A stretch of 64,000 nt of DNA from Neostapfia colusana (lineage: Eukaryota > Streptophyta > Magnoliopsida > Poales > Poaceae). Positions within the stretch are counted from its first letter, which is position 1. Every line of letters starts with the position of its first letter. This document shows, in pieces, positions 23,701-35,700 of the stretch. The notes beneath the pieces are model-generated. The model saw nothing but the letters and a program-made list of their open reading frames with translations. It did not search any database and was not told the DNA's origin. The translations under genes were made by a program, and so were the position numbers. The stretch is from assembly GCA_030760725.1 (NCBI GenBank), contig JASWHV010000004.1, forward strand, positions 58,185,136-58,249,135, given 5' to 3'.

Positions 23701-26700
23701 GAGTTTGATAACTCTGCGTTTCGTAATTTTCTCTCCGCACATGGGCTACAACTACGCATGTCTTGTCCGTATACCTCTCCTCAAAACGGCAAGGCAGAGC
23801 GCATGATTTGCACCATTAATGATGTCATACGCTCTCTGATGTTCCAGACATCTATTCTAGCCCGATACTGGGTGGAGGCTCTTCATACCGCCACACTTCT
23901 GATCAATCGTCTTCCCACCAAAGCGATTCGTGCCTTCACCCCCTACTTTGCTCTATATGGCACTAATCCTCTTTATGATCACCTTCGAGTTTTCGGATGC
24001 GTTTGCTACCCTAATCTTTCCGCCACCGCCCCACATAAGCTTGCGCCCCGCTCGACACGGTGTGTTTTTCTCGGGTATTCCCTTGATCATAAGGGTTACC
24101 GATGCTTAGATCTCACTACCCACCGTCTTTTGATCTCTCGGCACGTCGTCTTCGACGAGTCATCTTTTCCTTTTTCCACCACCTCTCCTGATTCCACCAC
24201 AGAGCTGGACTCCCTTTTTCCTACTGACCCCGAGGCTGCCTCCCAGTTGCCTTGGCCTATTTCTTCTGCAGGATCGACACGAGCTATGTCCCAGACGCCC
24301 TCGACACCGATTGCTGCACCTCGTGTGGCATCGATGTCTCAGGCGTCACCCGCTGCACCCCGTGTTGCATCGATGCCTCCGACGTCACCTGCTGCGCCAT
24401 GCGCGGCCTCGGCTTCCCCGACACCATCTAGTGTACCCCAGGTGCCCTCGGCGTCTCCAGCTGTACCACGTACGACACCAACGGCATCACCAACTACCTC
24501 CCCGACGTCACCTACAGCGAGCACGACGCCACCAGCCGCGCCACGCGCGGCACCGACGACGTCTTCCCGTTTTGCTGACCCCACACTTGTCTACCAGCGA
24601 CGAGCGCGGGGAGAGGCTCCTGCTCCGACCAGTTGACCCCAAAAGCTTAAGCTGATAGGGAAAGGTGGGCAATTCACTTATATTTCAACACTCCCCCTCA
24701 CGTGCAGGCTCTCTTGGGCCGCAAACGTGGAATAGGAGTCGGCTGCAATTTATTTAATAAATTGCGCCCGCCAGGATTTGAACTCGAGACCTCTGGCTCT
24801 GATACCACTTCTTACAGGAGTCTTGCAGGTGCTCTCCAGTACCTAACCTTCACCAGGCCGGATATCTCATATGCGGTCCAGCAGGTATGCCTCCACATGC
24901 ATGACCCGAGGGAACCGCATCTCACCGCTGTCAAGCGGATTCTTCGGTACCTACGAGGCACCCTCTACTACGGCCTCCTTCTTCGGCGTGACACGGCCTC
25001 CGAGCTGGTCGTGTACACAGACGTTGACTGGGCAGGCTGCCCGGACACACGACGCTCTACTTCTGGGTACGCCGTCTTCCTAGGCGGCAACCTTGTCTCC
25101 TGGTCCTCGAAGCGACAGCCCGTAGTGTCGCGCTCGAGTGCAGAGGCGGAGTATCGCACCGTGGCTAACGGCGTAGCTGAGGCCTCCTGGCTTCAGCAGC
25201 TACTTCAGGAGCTCCACACTCCCGTCATCAAAAGCACCCTCATCTACCGCGACAATGTCAGCGCCATGTACCTCTCCACCAACCCGGTCCAGCATCAGCG
25301 CACGAAGCATGTGGAGATTGACCTTCATTTTGTTCGTGAGCGGGTAGCACGGGACGAGGTTCGGGTACACCATGTCCCGACGACGACGCAGTTCGCCGAC
25401 ATCTTCACGAAGGGCCTCCCGTCGTCGCTGTTCTCCGAGTTTCGGTCCAGTCTCAACATCTGCAGCGGCTAGATGTTGTGACTGCGGGGGGGGGGGGGTG
25501 TTAGACACTGTAATTAGGGGTGTGACACAGGGGTATATTAGTCATTAGAGAGGGATTAGGGTTAGGGGTAGTTTAGTTTTTTCTCCCCTCCTAATCCCTC
25601 TATATAATCACACCTGTACTCCAGCTTTTCTATCATCTCAATACAATCATCATTAGCCCTCTTGCATACTTGAATATCACATATTTTTAAGTGTCGAAAT
25701 AACCCTTCCCTAGACCCCATAATGTGTGGGAGCTTCAACATTGGGCCATGTTTAAAAAAGCTGTGGAGAAAAGCGAGCGGAGGAGCTCTGCCTAGTGTCT
25801 AGGCGGCGCCTAGGCGTTTCTCGAAAAACAGAGTCAACTCTTTATATATTTCAATATATACTGTAAATTTTTGGAAGGGGTCCTAGCTCCGTAGTAAAGC
25901 TATTGCTTTGGTTCGAGTCTTGGAAACATCATCTTTTAGAAATATAGGGAAAGACCACGTATAAGAAAACTAGAGTGGGTCAGGCTACTATAGATTTTTA
26001 AATTTGACAATGATGAATACTTCAATCATTGAGATAACTGACGAGCAGGTAAAAACGGCAAAAAGCGCGAAAAAGCGCAAGAAAGCGGCAAAAAACGTGC
26101 TTTCAAACACTTAAGCATTCAACCGCTTAATAGCGGCTGCTTTCATGAAAGCAAAGCGTTGAGGCACCGTTTTTTTAAACAGAGGCACTGGGTACACACT
26201 ATTATCTGTTTACTTAATTGAATGACCAATTGTCAACTTAGACTAAGAGGCAGCTTGCCTTGCTAGAGCCCATGGCAACCTGACACATCACAACGGCCAA
26301 TTGGTGCTAAGGTAGCTTCATATGTACGATAATGATTTCATTTAGCTGCTCTTGATTGAGATTTCTTCTTAAACTAGTATTTCAGGGAAGCATAATTAAG
26401 TTGAATTAAGTTTTGGCATCTTGATGCAGGACCACTTCATGGAACTTTATATTGGTGTGTGGTGGACACCTTTGTGGGGCATCACTATACCAGGCGCGGC
26501 CCCAAAAGGGTCCACCAGGATTAGGTCCTGGATAGATAAGTTTGTTTCTCAGTTTGTTGAGTTGTTAGCAGGGTGTTGGAGGATAAGTTTGTTGCAAATA
26601 AGATAAGAGGTGCCTGCTCTATAAAGACAGCCGTTAGGATGTACTAGGGGGCATTGAGAAAAAAAGTACTTTCCTCCCTTTTGGGTGGAAGGGCTTCTGA

Positions 26701-29700
26701 TCACCGTGGCGGGCACTCTGCCCCGCAACGGTGAGCAGGGAAGACGGGTGCCCAACAGACCCAGATATCCTCTCAGATCTATTCCCCACTCTCACCAACT
26801 CCTACACTCTCCCTTGCACACGCCTAGAAGGAGAAGAACACATACCAATTTGGTATCAGATTCCAACGGGGCCTCGATAAATATGTCCGGCTTCGAGGTT
26901 GATCCTGATGGACCTTCTGATTCAGCCAAGTTGGACCGAATTTTGGCACAACTCTCCACCATCAACTCAAGACCGGAGATGCATGATTAGCACTTGGCAA
27001 GATTAGAGAAGGCACCTGACATCGTTGGGTCAGCACCCCTGTGTTTTCCCTCTCCAAATGAGGATCAGGTGGCTATTGGCATCAATAGTTAGGGAACAGG
27101 GACGGTAGTGGAGGTTCCTGGACTCGTGCCCGGTCTGATGATCTTGGGTCTCATGGCCACAAGATCAGTTTTCCTAAATATGATGGAGAAACTGATCCGC
27201 TGCCATGGATCAACAAGTGTGAGACTTATTTTAGAGGAATGAGGACCCTGGCTGAGGAAAAGGTATGGCTCGCATCCCGAGCACGGGCCTTTGCCCTGGC
27301 AGACTTGACCCGCGCCTTCAGCAGGTTATCCCAGTCTTGGAGGCGCTCCCGCTCAGACCCCAGTTCGGCCCTGGGGACCGGGACAACATTCGACATTGTC
27401 AGGTGAGGTACTACCTCGACACCCTCCGACTCTTTGCCCATCGGTGGGGTTGCCACCATGGCAACTTGCGAAGGGAGAGGAGGAGGGCTAGCAGCCTGCC
27501 CAGCAGCAGCCGCACTACTACCAGTGGCGTCCGCGCCCGCCGGTTGGCTGGCCTCGGGGGCTCGGGTACCGACATCTGGAGCTGCCCTAGGCACAGGCTC
27601 AGGCACTGCCGCCGGTGTTGAAGCTTCGGCAGAAAAGGAGCTCCGGCTCCCGGACTGCTGCGGCAGAGGAGGAACAGAGGTGCTGAGGAGCCCTGCAAAA
27701 AGAAGCACCAAGCATCAATTACGCCATCCAGCGGTTCAGTACACAACCCCGCGAGGTTGAGCCGTACCTGGAGGCCTGGAAGTTCCACTCCGCGCGGAGC
27801 CTCTTACGCAGAGGGCTCGAGCCACTCGCCCCCACCGGCGTTGAGGTCGCCTCCACTGGCTTCAGAGCCAGCGGAGCCTCAGGGGTCTTCGTTGCCGAAG
27901 ACGGTGCGGCATGAGCCTTCCTGCCGAAGACGCGCCCTAAGCTGGGGCCGCCCTCGACGGCCGAGAAGCCAACGTCGTTGTCGGAATCCTCGTCGCCGCC
28001 GACGTCACCTCAGGAGTCTTCCCCGATGACGGCGCGAAACTACGGTTCCGCACGATGCGCAACGTGCTTGGAACCCTCACCCATCCTGGTCGGGTTGAGC
28101 GCCCACCAAGCTTGGAGGAGGGGGAGCTCATGGTTACCACCGCGGAGGAGCCCACGTCCTTCGCCGATGTTGGGGAACTCCCGTGCTGGAGACGGGCCAT
28201 GCTCGAGGAGATGGAGTCCATAGAAGAAAGCAAGACTTAGCAACTTGTTGATTTTCCTGCAGGACACAAGCCCATTGGCCTCAAATGGGTGTTCAAGATG
28301 AAGAGGGACGAGCATGGGGAGGTGGTGAAGCACAAGGCTCGATTAGTGGGGAAAGGCTATGTCCAGCGGCAAGGAATATATTTTGACGAGGTATTTGCTC
28401 TTGTAGCTCGTCTTGAATCTGTTCGCTTGCTCCTTGCAGTTGCCGCGCACAAAGGGTGGGAGGTACACCACATGGACGTGAAAAGCGTCTTCCTGAACGG
28501 CGACTTGATGGAGGAGGTGTACGTCTCCCAACCCGCTGGCTTCATCATCGACGGAGCCGAACACAAGGTGTATCGGCTCAAGAAGGCTCTATATGGACTT
28601 CGTCAGGTGCCCAGGGCCTGAAATGCCAAGCTCAACGATAGCTTGCTATCGCTTGGTTTCCAGAAGAGTACGAGCGAGCACGGGATCTATTTTCATGGAG
28701 CTGAAGATGAGAAGCTCATCATCGGCGTATACGTCGACGATCTTATGATCACAGGAGGAGGCGATCTCAAGAAGTTCAAAGGGGAGATGATGAAGAGGTT
28801 CAAGATGAGCGACTTTAGTCTCTTGCCATATTATCTTGGTCTGGAGGTGCGACAAACAGATGCAGGAATAAGCATTGGGCAGGCGGCTTACGCTTTCAAA
28901 CTTGTCTCTAAAGCTAGTCTAGAGGGATGCAACCCCTGTGCATTCCCCATGGAGCAAGGCCTCAAGCTTTACAAGACAAGTAATAGTCCGTTGGTGCATG
29001 CAACGGACTATAGGAGCTTGGTGGGAGGGCTGCGATACATGGTGAACACACGCCCCGATCTCGCCTACTCGGTCGGGTATGTGAGTCGGTTTCTAGAGGA
29101 GCCCAAGGAGGAGCACTTCGCTGCAGTCAAACGCATTGTACGCTACATAGTGGGTACAATCAACTATGGAGTCTTCTATGCAAGAGGAGGAGACATGGAG
29201 CTTATTGGGTACTCCATAGTGACTATGCAGGAGACGTGGAGGAACGCAAGAGCACAAGCGGGGTGTTGTTCTGTCTTGGAAACAACCCCGTTTTATGGCA
29301 GTCCTACAAGCAGAAGGTGGTGGCCTTGTCTTCATGTGAAGCAGAATATATCGTAGCAGCTCAAGGGGCATGTCAAGGTGTATGGATGACACGACTGATG
29401 GAGGACTTAGCTGAAAAATCGAAGGCGCCGGTGCTGCGGGTTGACAACAAGTCAGCTATAGACTTGAGCAAGAACTCGGTACACCATGACAGAATCAAGC
29501 GCATCGATGTCAAGTACCACTACATACGGGAGTGTGTGGACAACTGTACTATTGTGCTTGAGCAAATCTCCACCCAAGACCAGATGGCGGACATTTGACC
29601 AAGGCCCTTGGAAGACAAAAGTTCATGGAGATGAGAAGAAGGATCGGGATCTTAGACGTGGGCCAGTGTCAGGATCAGGAGGAGAATGTGGGCTGATCTG

Positions 29701-32700
29701 CCCCTGGCCCAGGGCGGCCAGAACTGGGCCGGATCCTCCTTCTACAAGAGATTAGAGTTTAGTCTTCTTAGAGATAGAATTAAAGATAGACTAAAAGATT
29801 GAGTTGTATAGATCAGGACTCCTTGTAAGGGGGGCTATATAAAGAAGCCAAAACACCCCAGTTTCAGATCAGATCAATAGAGTTTATTCCTCCACAAAAA
29901 GTTAGCCGCCACCTCTCTCTCTTGGAGCAGCCGTCGCCCAGCGCTAAACCCAAGCCGCCGCCCCTATTCCCATCTATTCTGTGCCTCCGCCTCCAGGAAC
30001 AGGCGGCAGCTCGTCTGCTCTTCCTGATCTCCCCTGTTCTGCGCACTAGATCAGATCAGGGCTGGTGATTCCCCTGTGCTCCTCTGTTCTGTCCTACTAG
30101 GAACAGAACTGTTGTGATCAATCTGATCAGAACCAGTGCCCTCTGATCCTCTCTCAAGTCTTGCTGCATCAGCAGGAAATATTTTTCTTAGGTGTTGACC
30201 ATCTAGATCAATCTGTTTTCAGCCGAACAGATCTGATCAAGGTGTTCTGGACACTGGAATTGCAACACAGATGGACAATCAGAAGTGGCTAACAAGATTT
30301 TGACCACGTATCTCAGATGCTTAGCAGGGGATAGACAGAAGTCGTGGCTCCAATGGCTGCCAAGGGCAGAATTTTGTTATAATACCTCCTATCAGACCGC
30401 GCTAAAATGCTCCCCTTTCAAATTGGTCTATGGGAGGGATCCTCCAACACTTCTGTCCTACCAGCCAGGAGCTGCTCGTGTAGCCGCTGTTGACAAGCAG
30501 TTGCAGGATCGTGCTGTATTTTTGGCAGAAATTAAGGATCGTTTGATCCAGGCATAAGCAACCATGAGAAAATATTATGACGAGACTCGGCAGGAAGTGG
30601 AATATATGGTCGGGGACTGGGTTTGGTTAAAACTGCGACAGCAAACGGCCATCGGAGTGACCACTGCAGCACCTTCAAAGCTGGGACCAAGGTTCTTCGG
30701 GCCATATCATATTGCTCAGCGCATAAGAAAGGTGGCCTACAAGCTGCAACTGCCCCTCGAGCTCAGATTCATGATGTGTTCCATGTATCTGTTCTCAAGA
30801 AATTTGTGGGGACACAACCAACGCAGGTGGTCCCACTGCCTCCACTGTTGCATGGTAAAGTGGTGCCAACACCTGAGAATGTTCTAAAAGCTCATATGAA
30901 CAGGGGTGTTTGGGAGTTGTTAGTCAAATGGGCTGGCCGCGGACACTACGTGGGAGCAGCTAGAAGACTTTAAACAACAGTATCCAGATTTCAAGCTCGA
31001 GGACAAGCTTTTTGTCAGGAAGGGGGGAAATGTGGTGGACGCCTTTGTGGGGCGCCACTATACCAGGCGCGGCACCAAAAGGTCCACCAGGATTTGGTCC
31101 TGGATAGATAAGTTTGTTTCTCAGTTTGTTGAATTGTTAGCAGGGTGTTGGAGGATAAGTTTGTTGCAAATAAGATAAGAGGCGTCTGCTCTATAAAGGC
31201 AGCCGGTAGGATGTACTAGGGGGCATTGAGAAAAGAAGTACTTTCCTCCCTGTTGGGCGAAAGGGCTTCTGATCACCGTGGCAGGCACTCTGCTCTGCAG
31301 CGGTGAGCAGGGAAGCCGGGCACCCAACAGACCCAGATATCCTCTCAGATCTATTCCCCACTCTCACCAACTCCTACACTCTCCCCTGCACACTCCTAGA
31401 AGGAGAAGAACACATACCATGGTGCTTATAATTTTGATGGCATGTAGATTTGATGTGTGATTGCTAAGTTATATTTATTCAGCAGTACAATCAATGTCTT
31501 GTTGAAAATTTTGACAATGTGAAGAAATTATGTATGTACCCTTGACAGGCATTAGAAAATCAAGGAATGGATATGGAGATTGATTTATCCAATCTTGGAA
31601 CAGTGAACACAATGTTTGCAGCACTTTTTAGGTAACCCCTGAATCAATTTAAATGATTTTGTAGTACTAATTGAAGAGCTGTAGTTGCCTATGGGATTCA
31701 TAATCTATTTTCCATTTTCAGCAAGCTTGGTGTTCCTATCAAGACCACAATATCTCCTACCGTTCTGGAAGAAGCTATGAACGGGACAGTTACTGTGAGG
31801 CCCCTCCCAGTTGGAACGTCGGCTACGGGAAAGGTTCTGAATTCTGATACTACTACTCTTGTAGTAATGTGTATGATGGGCCTCCACTCTTATATCTTCT
31901 CTATTTATAGGTTGATAAGCAATGTGCTCATTTTTTTGGTGTAACAATAAGTGGAGAACAAGCTCAGTCAGGAATAGTAGTTAGAATTACCTCACCTGCA
32001 CAAAGTAAATTTAAGGTATGTGGGTGCTTTTTCTTCATAAAAGTTCATTTAATCATTTGCTCTATACCAGAGTCTGTTACCCTTTTTTGTACATCAACAA
32101 CAACAAAGCCTTTATCTTGAGCACGTTGAGGTAGGCTAGATATGAAACCCAAACTGGGTTTGATATCCATAGTACTGGCTGGTTTTGATGCTGGCTCGCC
32201 AAGTCTATCACAACCCTCCTCCTTTACCCGGGCTTCGGACCGGCTATACCTAGAAAGGCATAGGCGAACTTTGCGTTGGTACCTTTTTTGTGCTTTCTTC
32301 AATTAATTATTTATTCAATATATACAGCTCCTTTACTTTGAACAAGAAGTTAATGGTGGTTATGGACTTGGTCTGCAGGTAATTTCTTGTCTTTATTTTA
32401 CAATAAAAGGTGTCATATATTATATCAGCTTAATGATAATCACTGTTTACGGATTTACGGTGTTGCTTTATGGATTTTATAATACTGGGCGACCCAGTAA
32501 CTCTTGCAAGTTAGCTCTGGTGAAATAAAAATTAACAATCGTAATTTTTGTGCATATAGATGTTTCAAGGAAGTGCTACAAATGTCATCCCCAAGCTAAC
32601 TAATCTGTCGTTAAACTACGATGAAGCACATTACTTGATTTATTCCAGCTATGTTTTAATGTATCACGCCAGCTTTCTGAGCACTACTTTTTTTATAGTT

Positions 32701-35700
32701 GTATGGTGCCTGTTTTAAATCCTAAAATAGATGTAATTCTTAATCCAATCGACATTGGTAAAATTAATTAAGAAGAAGAGCCCTACAACTTTAGAATGAA
32801 CAGCTGTGGTGAGATGATTTATTTCCATGTTGTAAAAGTTATTGTAAAAAAGGATGTCGAAGATATCAAATTTTTTTGTTAATGTTGAAACATCTAGAAC
32901 TAACTCCGCCTATGTTGTAATGACATAGCCGGTCCCAAGCCCGGATAAAGGAGGAGGGGTTGTGATAGGCTTGGCAAGCCAACAACTACACTTAGCCATT
33001 CTCATGGAAATGAAACCCAATAGAAATTCATTGGGGCGTAACCCTCTTAGCGACGCGCCATATCGGAACCCGGGTATGGTGTTAAGTGGGCAAGGGCTAG
33101 GTCGCCACCGCCTTAGTGGCGCGCCATATCAGAACCCGGATATGGTGTTAAATGAGCAAGGGCCGGATCGCCACCACCTTAGTGTCGCGCTACATCATGG
33201 CCCGGATGTAGTGATAAGTGAGCAAGGGTCTTTGCATCTTACTCGACGGGTGCAAAGCGTAAGGAAGCTAGCCGAGAAACATAGATTTCGGGTGGGTAGT
33301 TGGAATGTAGGATCCTTGACGGGGAAGCTATGTGAGTTTGTAGATGTTGTCATTAGGAGACGAGTAAATATCCTTTGTGTACAAGAGACTAGATGGGCGG
33401 GTCAAAAGGCGAGAGAAGTCGAGAATACCGGTTTCAAGTTTTGGTATTCTGGATCGGCTGGGACTAGGAATAACGTAGGTGTTCTAATAGATAAGAGTTT
33501 TAAGGATGGAGTAGTGAATGTTCGAAGACGAGGGGATAGGATCATCTTAATCAAGATAGTAATTGGGGACATTGTCTTGAACGTCATTAGTGCTTATGCC
33601 CCATCAGTTGGTCTCAACATGAGTGCTAAGAGGCAATTTTGGGAGGACGAGGAGGATATGGTTAGTAGTGTACCGATAATCGACAAACTCCTCATAGGGG
33701 GAGATCTCAATGGTCACGTGGGTGCAACTAACCTAGGATTTGAGGGAGTACATGGAGGCTTTGGATGCGGCGATAGAAATCAAGAGGGTAAGGACATTCT
33801 AGACTTTGCCGTAGCCTATGATCTGTTGGTAGCTAACACCCTCTTTAGGAAGAGGCAATCTCACCTAGTGACCTTTAGTAGTGCCCAACACTCTAGCCAG
33901 ATTGACTTTGTCCTCATTAGGAGAAAGGATAGACGAGAGTGTCTAGATTGTAAGGTGATCCCTAGGGAGTGTGTTGTGACACAACATAAGCTTGTGGTAG
34001 CTGACTTTCGCTTCCATACATGTTCTTTGCGGGACAAAGGTGTCAAAATCACAAGAACAAAGTGGTGGAAGTTGAAAGGAGAATCACAAGAATCATTTAA
34101 AAATAGGGTAATCATAGAAGGACCCTGGGCAGAAAATGGAGATGTAGATAGTATGTGATTGAAGATGTCAACTTGCATTAGGAAGGTAGGTAATGAGGTG
34201 TTCGGTGTGACAAAAGGAAAGAAACTTGTAGATAAAGACACTTGGTGGTGGAATGAGGACGGGGGTGGCGCCGCCGGTGGAGGAAGCCAATCGGGGGGAG
34301 GGGGGGAGAGGGGGGGGGGCGGGGCACACTTACCTGTGCTTGGGAAAGAACAGCGAGCGCCGCCGGCGGAGGAAGTGGCGGTGTGGAAGGTGCAGGGTAG
34401 GGGTCGGGGGAGGACCGGAGGAGGTCCGATCTGTTTGGGGGGCGGGGCGGCGGCGGTGGGGGGGGGGTGGATGGGGGCGGCGGCGGGGCGGGGATCGGGG
34501 GGGGGGGGGGGGCGGGGCGGGGATCGGTTTCTTCAGTTTTTCTTTAATAACAATACATCTCTTAATATAAAATAATATTGTTGGTAATATTTTTCTAAAT
34601 CTACGTAATACTAAGGCGTCGCCTCGCCTTACGCCTTATCGCTTAAAAGGTAAAAAGGGGTAGGTCGTCTTATGTCGCCTTACCGCCTTAATAACTATGC
34701 TTGAGGGCCAAGTAGCCTCATGGCTAATGACTAAATTACCCCCTAATCCTAATACACCTAATACAGATGCGCCAACAACCACCATGGCTGGAGTCTCCAA
34801 CACCTCTGATCCAGCGATCGCCGCCGCTGTGGCGCTCGATCGCACCCGCAAGGAAGAAATCGAGCAGCAGCTATGCGGCCTCGAGATCCTACGCGCACGG
34901 GAACATGAGGCCCTCGAGGCCAAGGTGTGCACATCCCAGGTCGCATGCTAGGAGGACAACGGTGACGACTACAACACGTGTAGCGATCACAGTGAGCACA
35001 CCTTATTACTTGATGAAGCACTCACAATCGCCAACCTTCACGCGTAGGCTATCGGGGTCCAGAACATCATTTCTCTTGTCTTGGTTATTCTGGATCCCCT
35101 CCCAGTTAACTACTCCCGCTTGCGCAACCTCGTTTGACATCGCTCACGTCCCCACGTCTCTCTTCCCACCTAGAAGAGAGGATTAGATAGTGTCTTCGTC
35201 TCCTAGATCTTCACCATTGAGGTGTAGGACATTGTCCGAGAACATGGTGGCACCATTACGCATGCCTGGTTGGCCATTGAGGAGCAGTTCCTCATCAATC
35301 GTGAGACTCGCGCCTTCCACCTTGATGCCTTTTGCACCTTCGCCCAAGGGGACTTGTCCTTCACCAACTTCCGCCGCAAGATGAAGGGCATGGCTAACGC
35401 TCTATGTGGTCTTGGTGAAGTCGCATCTGACCGCACACTCGTCCTGAACATTCTGCGAGAATTAAACAAGAAGTACGACCAATGTGAAGACCTTCCTCAA
35501 GTGTGCCACATGACAAACTCCTGCCTAAGGAATTTACCATGTGGAAGCTTCGTCTTCCGCATCCAAGGCATTATTCACTACTTCGGCCACCGGGACTCCT
35601 ACCGCCCCCTATATATATGTAACCTCTTTATGTGCAATACATCCATCTAATTCCCGTTCTATCACAGCATATACAAAGAAGCCTAGCTGACCGATTTTAA

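Larger units (their letters stand above)
8920..25666 (+). mobile_element. Copia retrotransposon 2, split by nested insertions
   Basis: Same family as the element at 2122 but a different LTR subfamily. The LTRs (8920-9086 and 25499-25666) are flanked by an exact TSD TACTT (8915-8919, 25667-25671). Element sequence is 8920-11074 and 22586-25666; an 11.5-kb Gypsy occupies 11075-22585 with TSD CCTAC. A second event removed about 1.1 kb of reverse transcriptase and left 184 bp of TRIM-like sequence at 24626-24809. The LTRs differ by five substitutions and one indel by eye, close to element 1, so the two arrived at similar times. It is non-functional. Confidence 0.93.
28001..30266 (+). mobile_element. 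5'-truncated Copia inside chromovirus 2
   Basis: Contains only the reverse transcriptase, RNase H, purine tract and 3' LTR of a Copia unrelated to elements 1 and 2. The right border is placed where the chromovirus integrase motif TDGQSE resumes (about 30264-30270). The left border near 28000 is uncertain. With no left LTR a TSD cannot be tested, so a recombination product is as likely as an insertion. Confidence 0.8.
26458..31419 (+). mobile_element. Gypsy chromovirus with replaced interior
   Basis: LTRs 26458-26847 and 31031-31419 start TGTGGTGGAC and end ACACATACCA; exact TSD TGGTG (26453-26457, 31420-31424). PBS TGGTATCAGATTCC at 26851. Gag start remains on the left; integrase end, GPY/F module and a chromodomain remain on the right; protease, RT and RNase H are gone. 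The gap holds a reversed unrelated ORF and a 5'-truncated Copia. The LTRs differ at roughly 20 or more of 389 sites by eye, clearly older than the Copia elements at 2122 and 8920. A purine tract (AAGGGGGGAAA) precedes the right LTR. Confidence 0.9.

Noticed and set aside
34159..34575. Gly-rich ORF continuing from RTE copy 2
   Set aside because: RTE homology ends at 34259; the rest is composition of the G-rich block.
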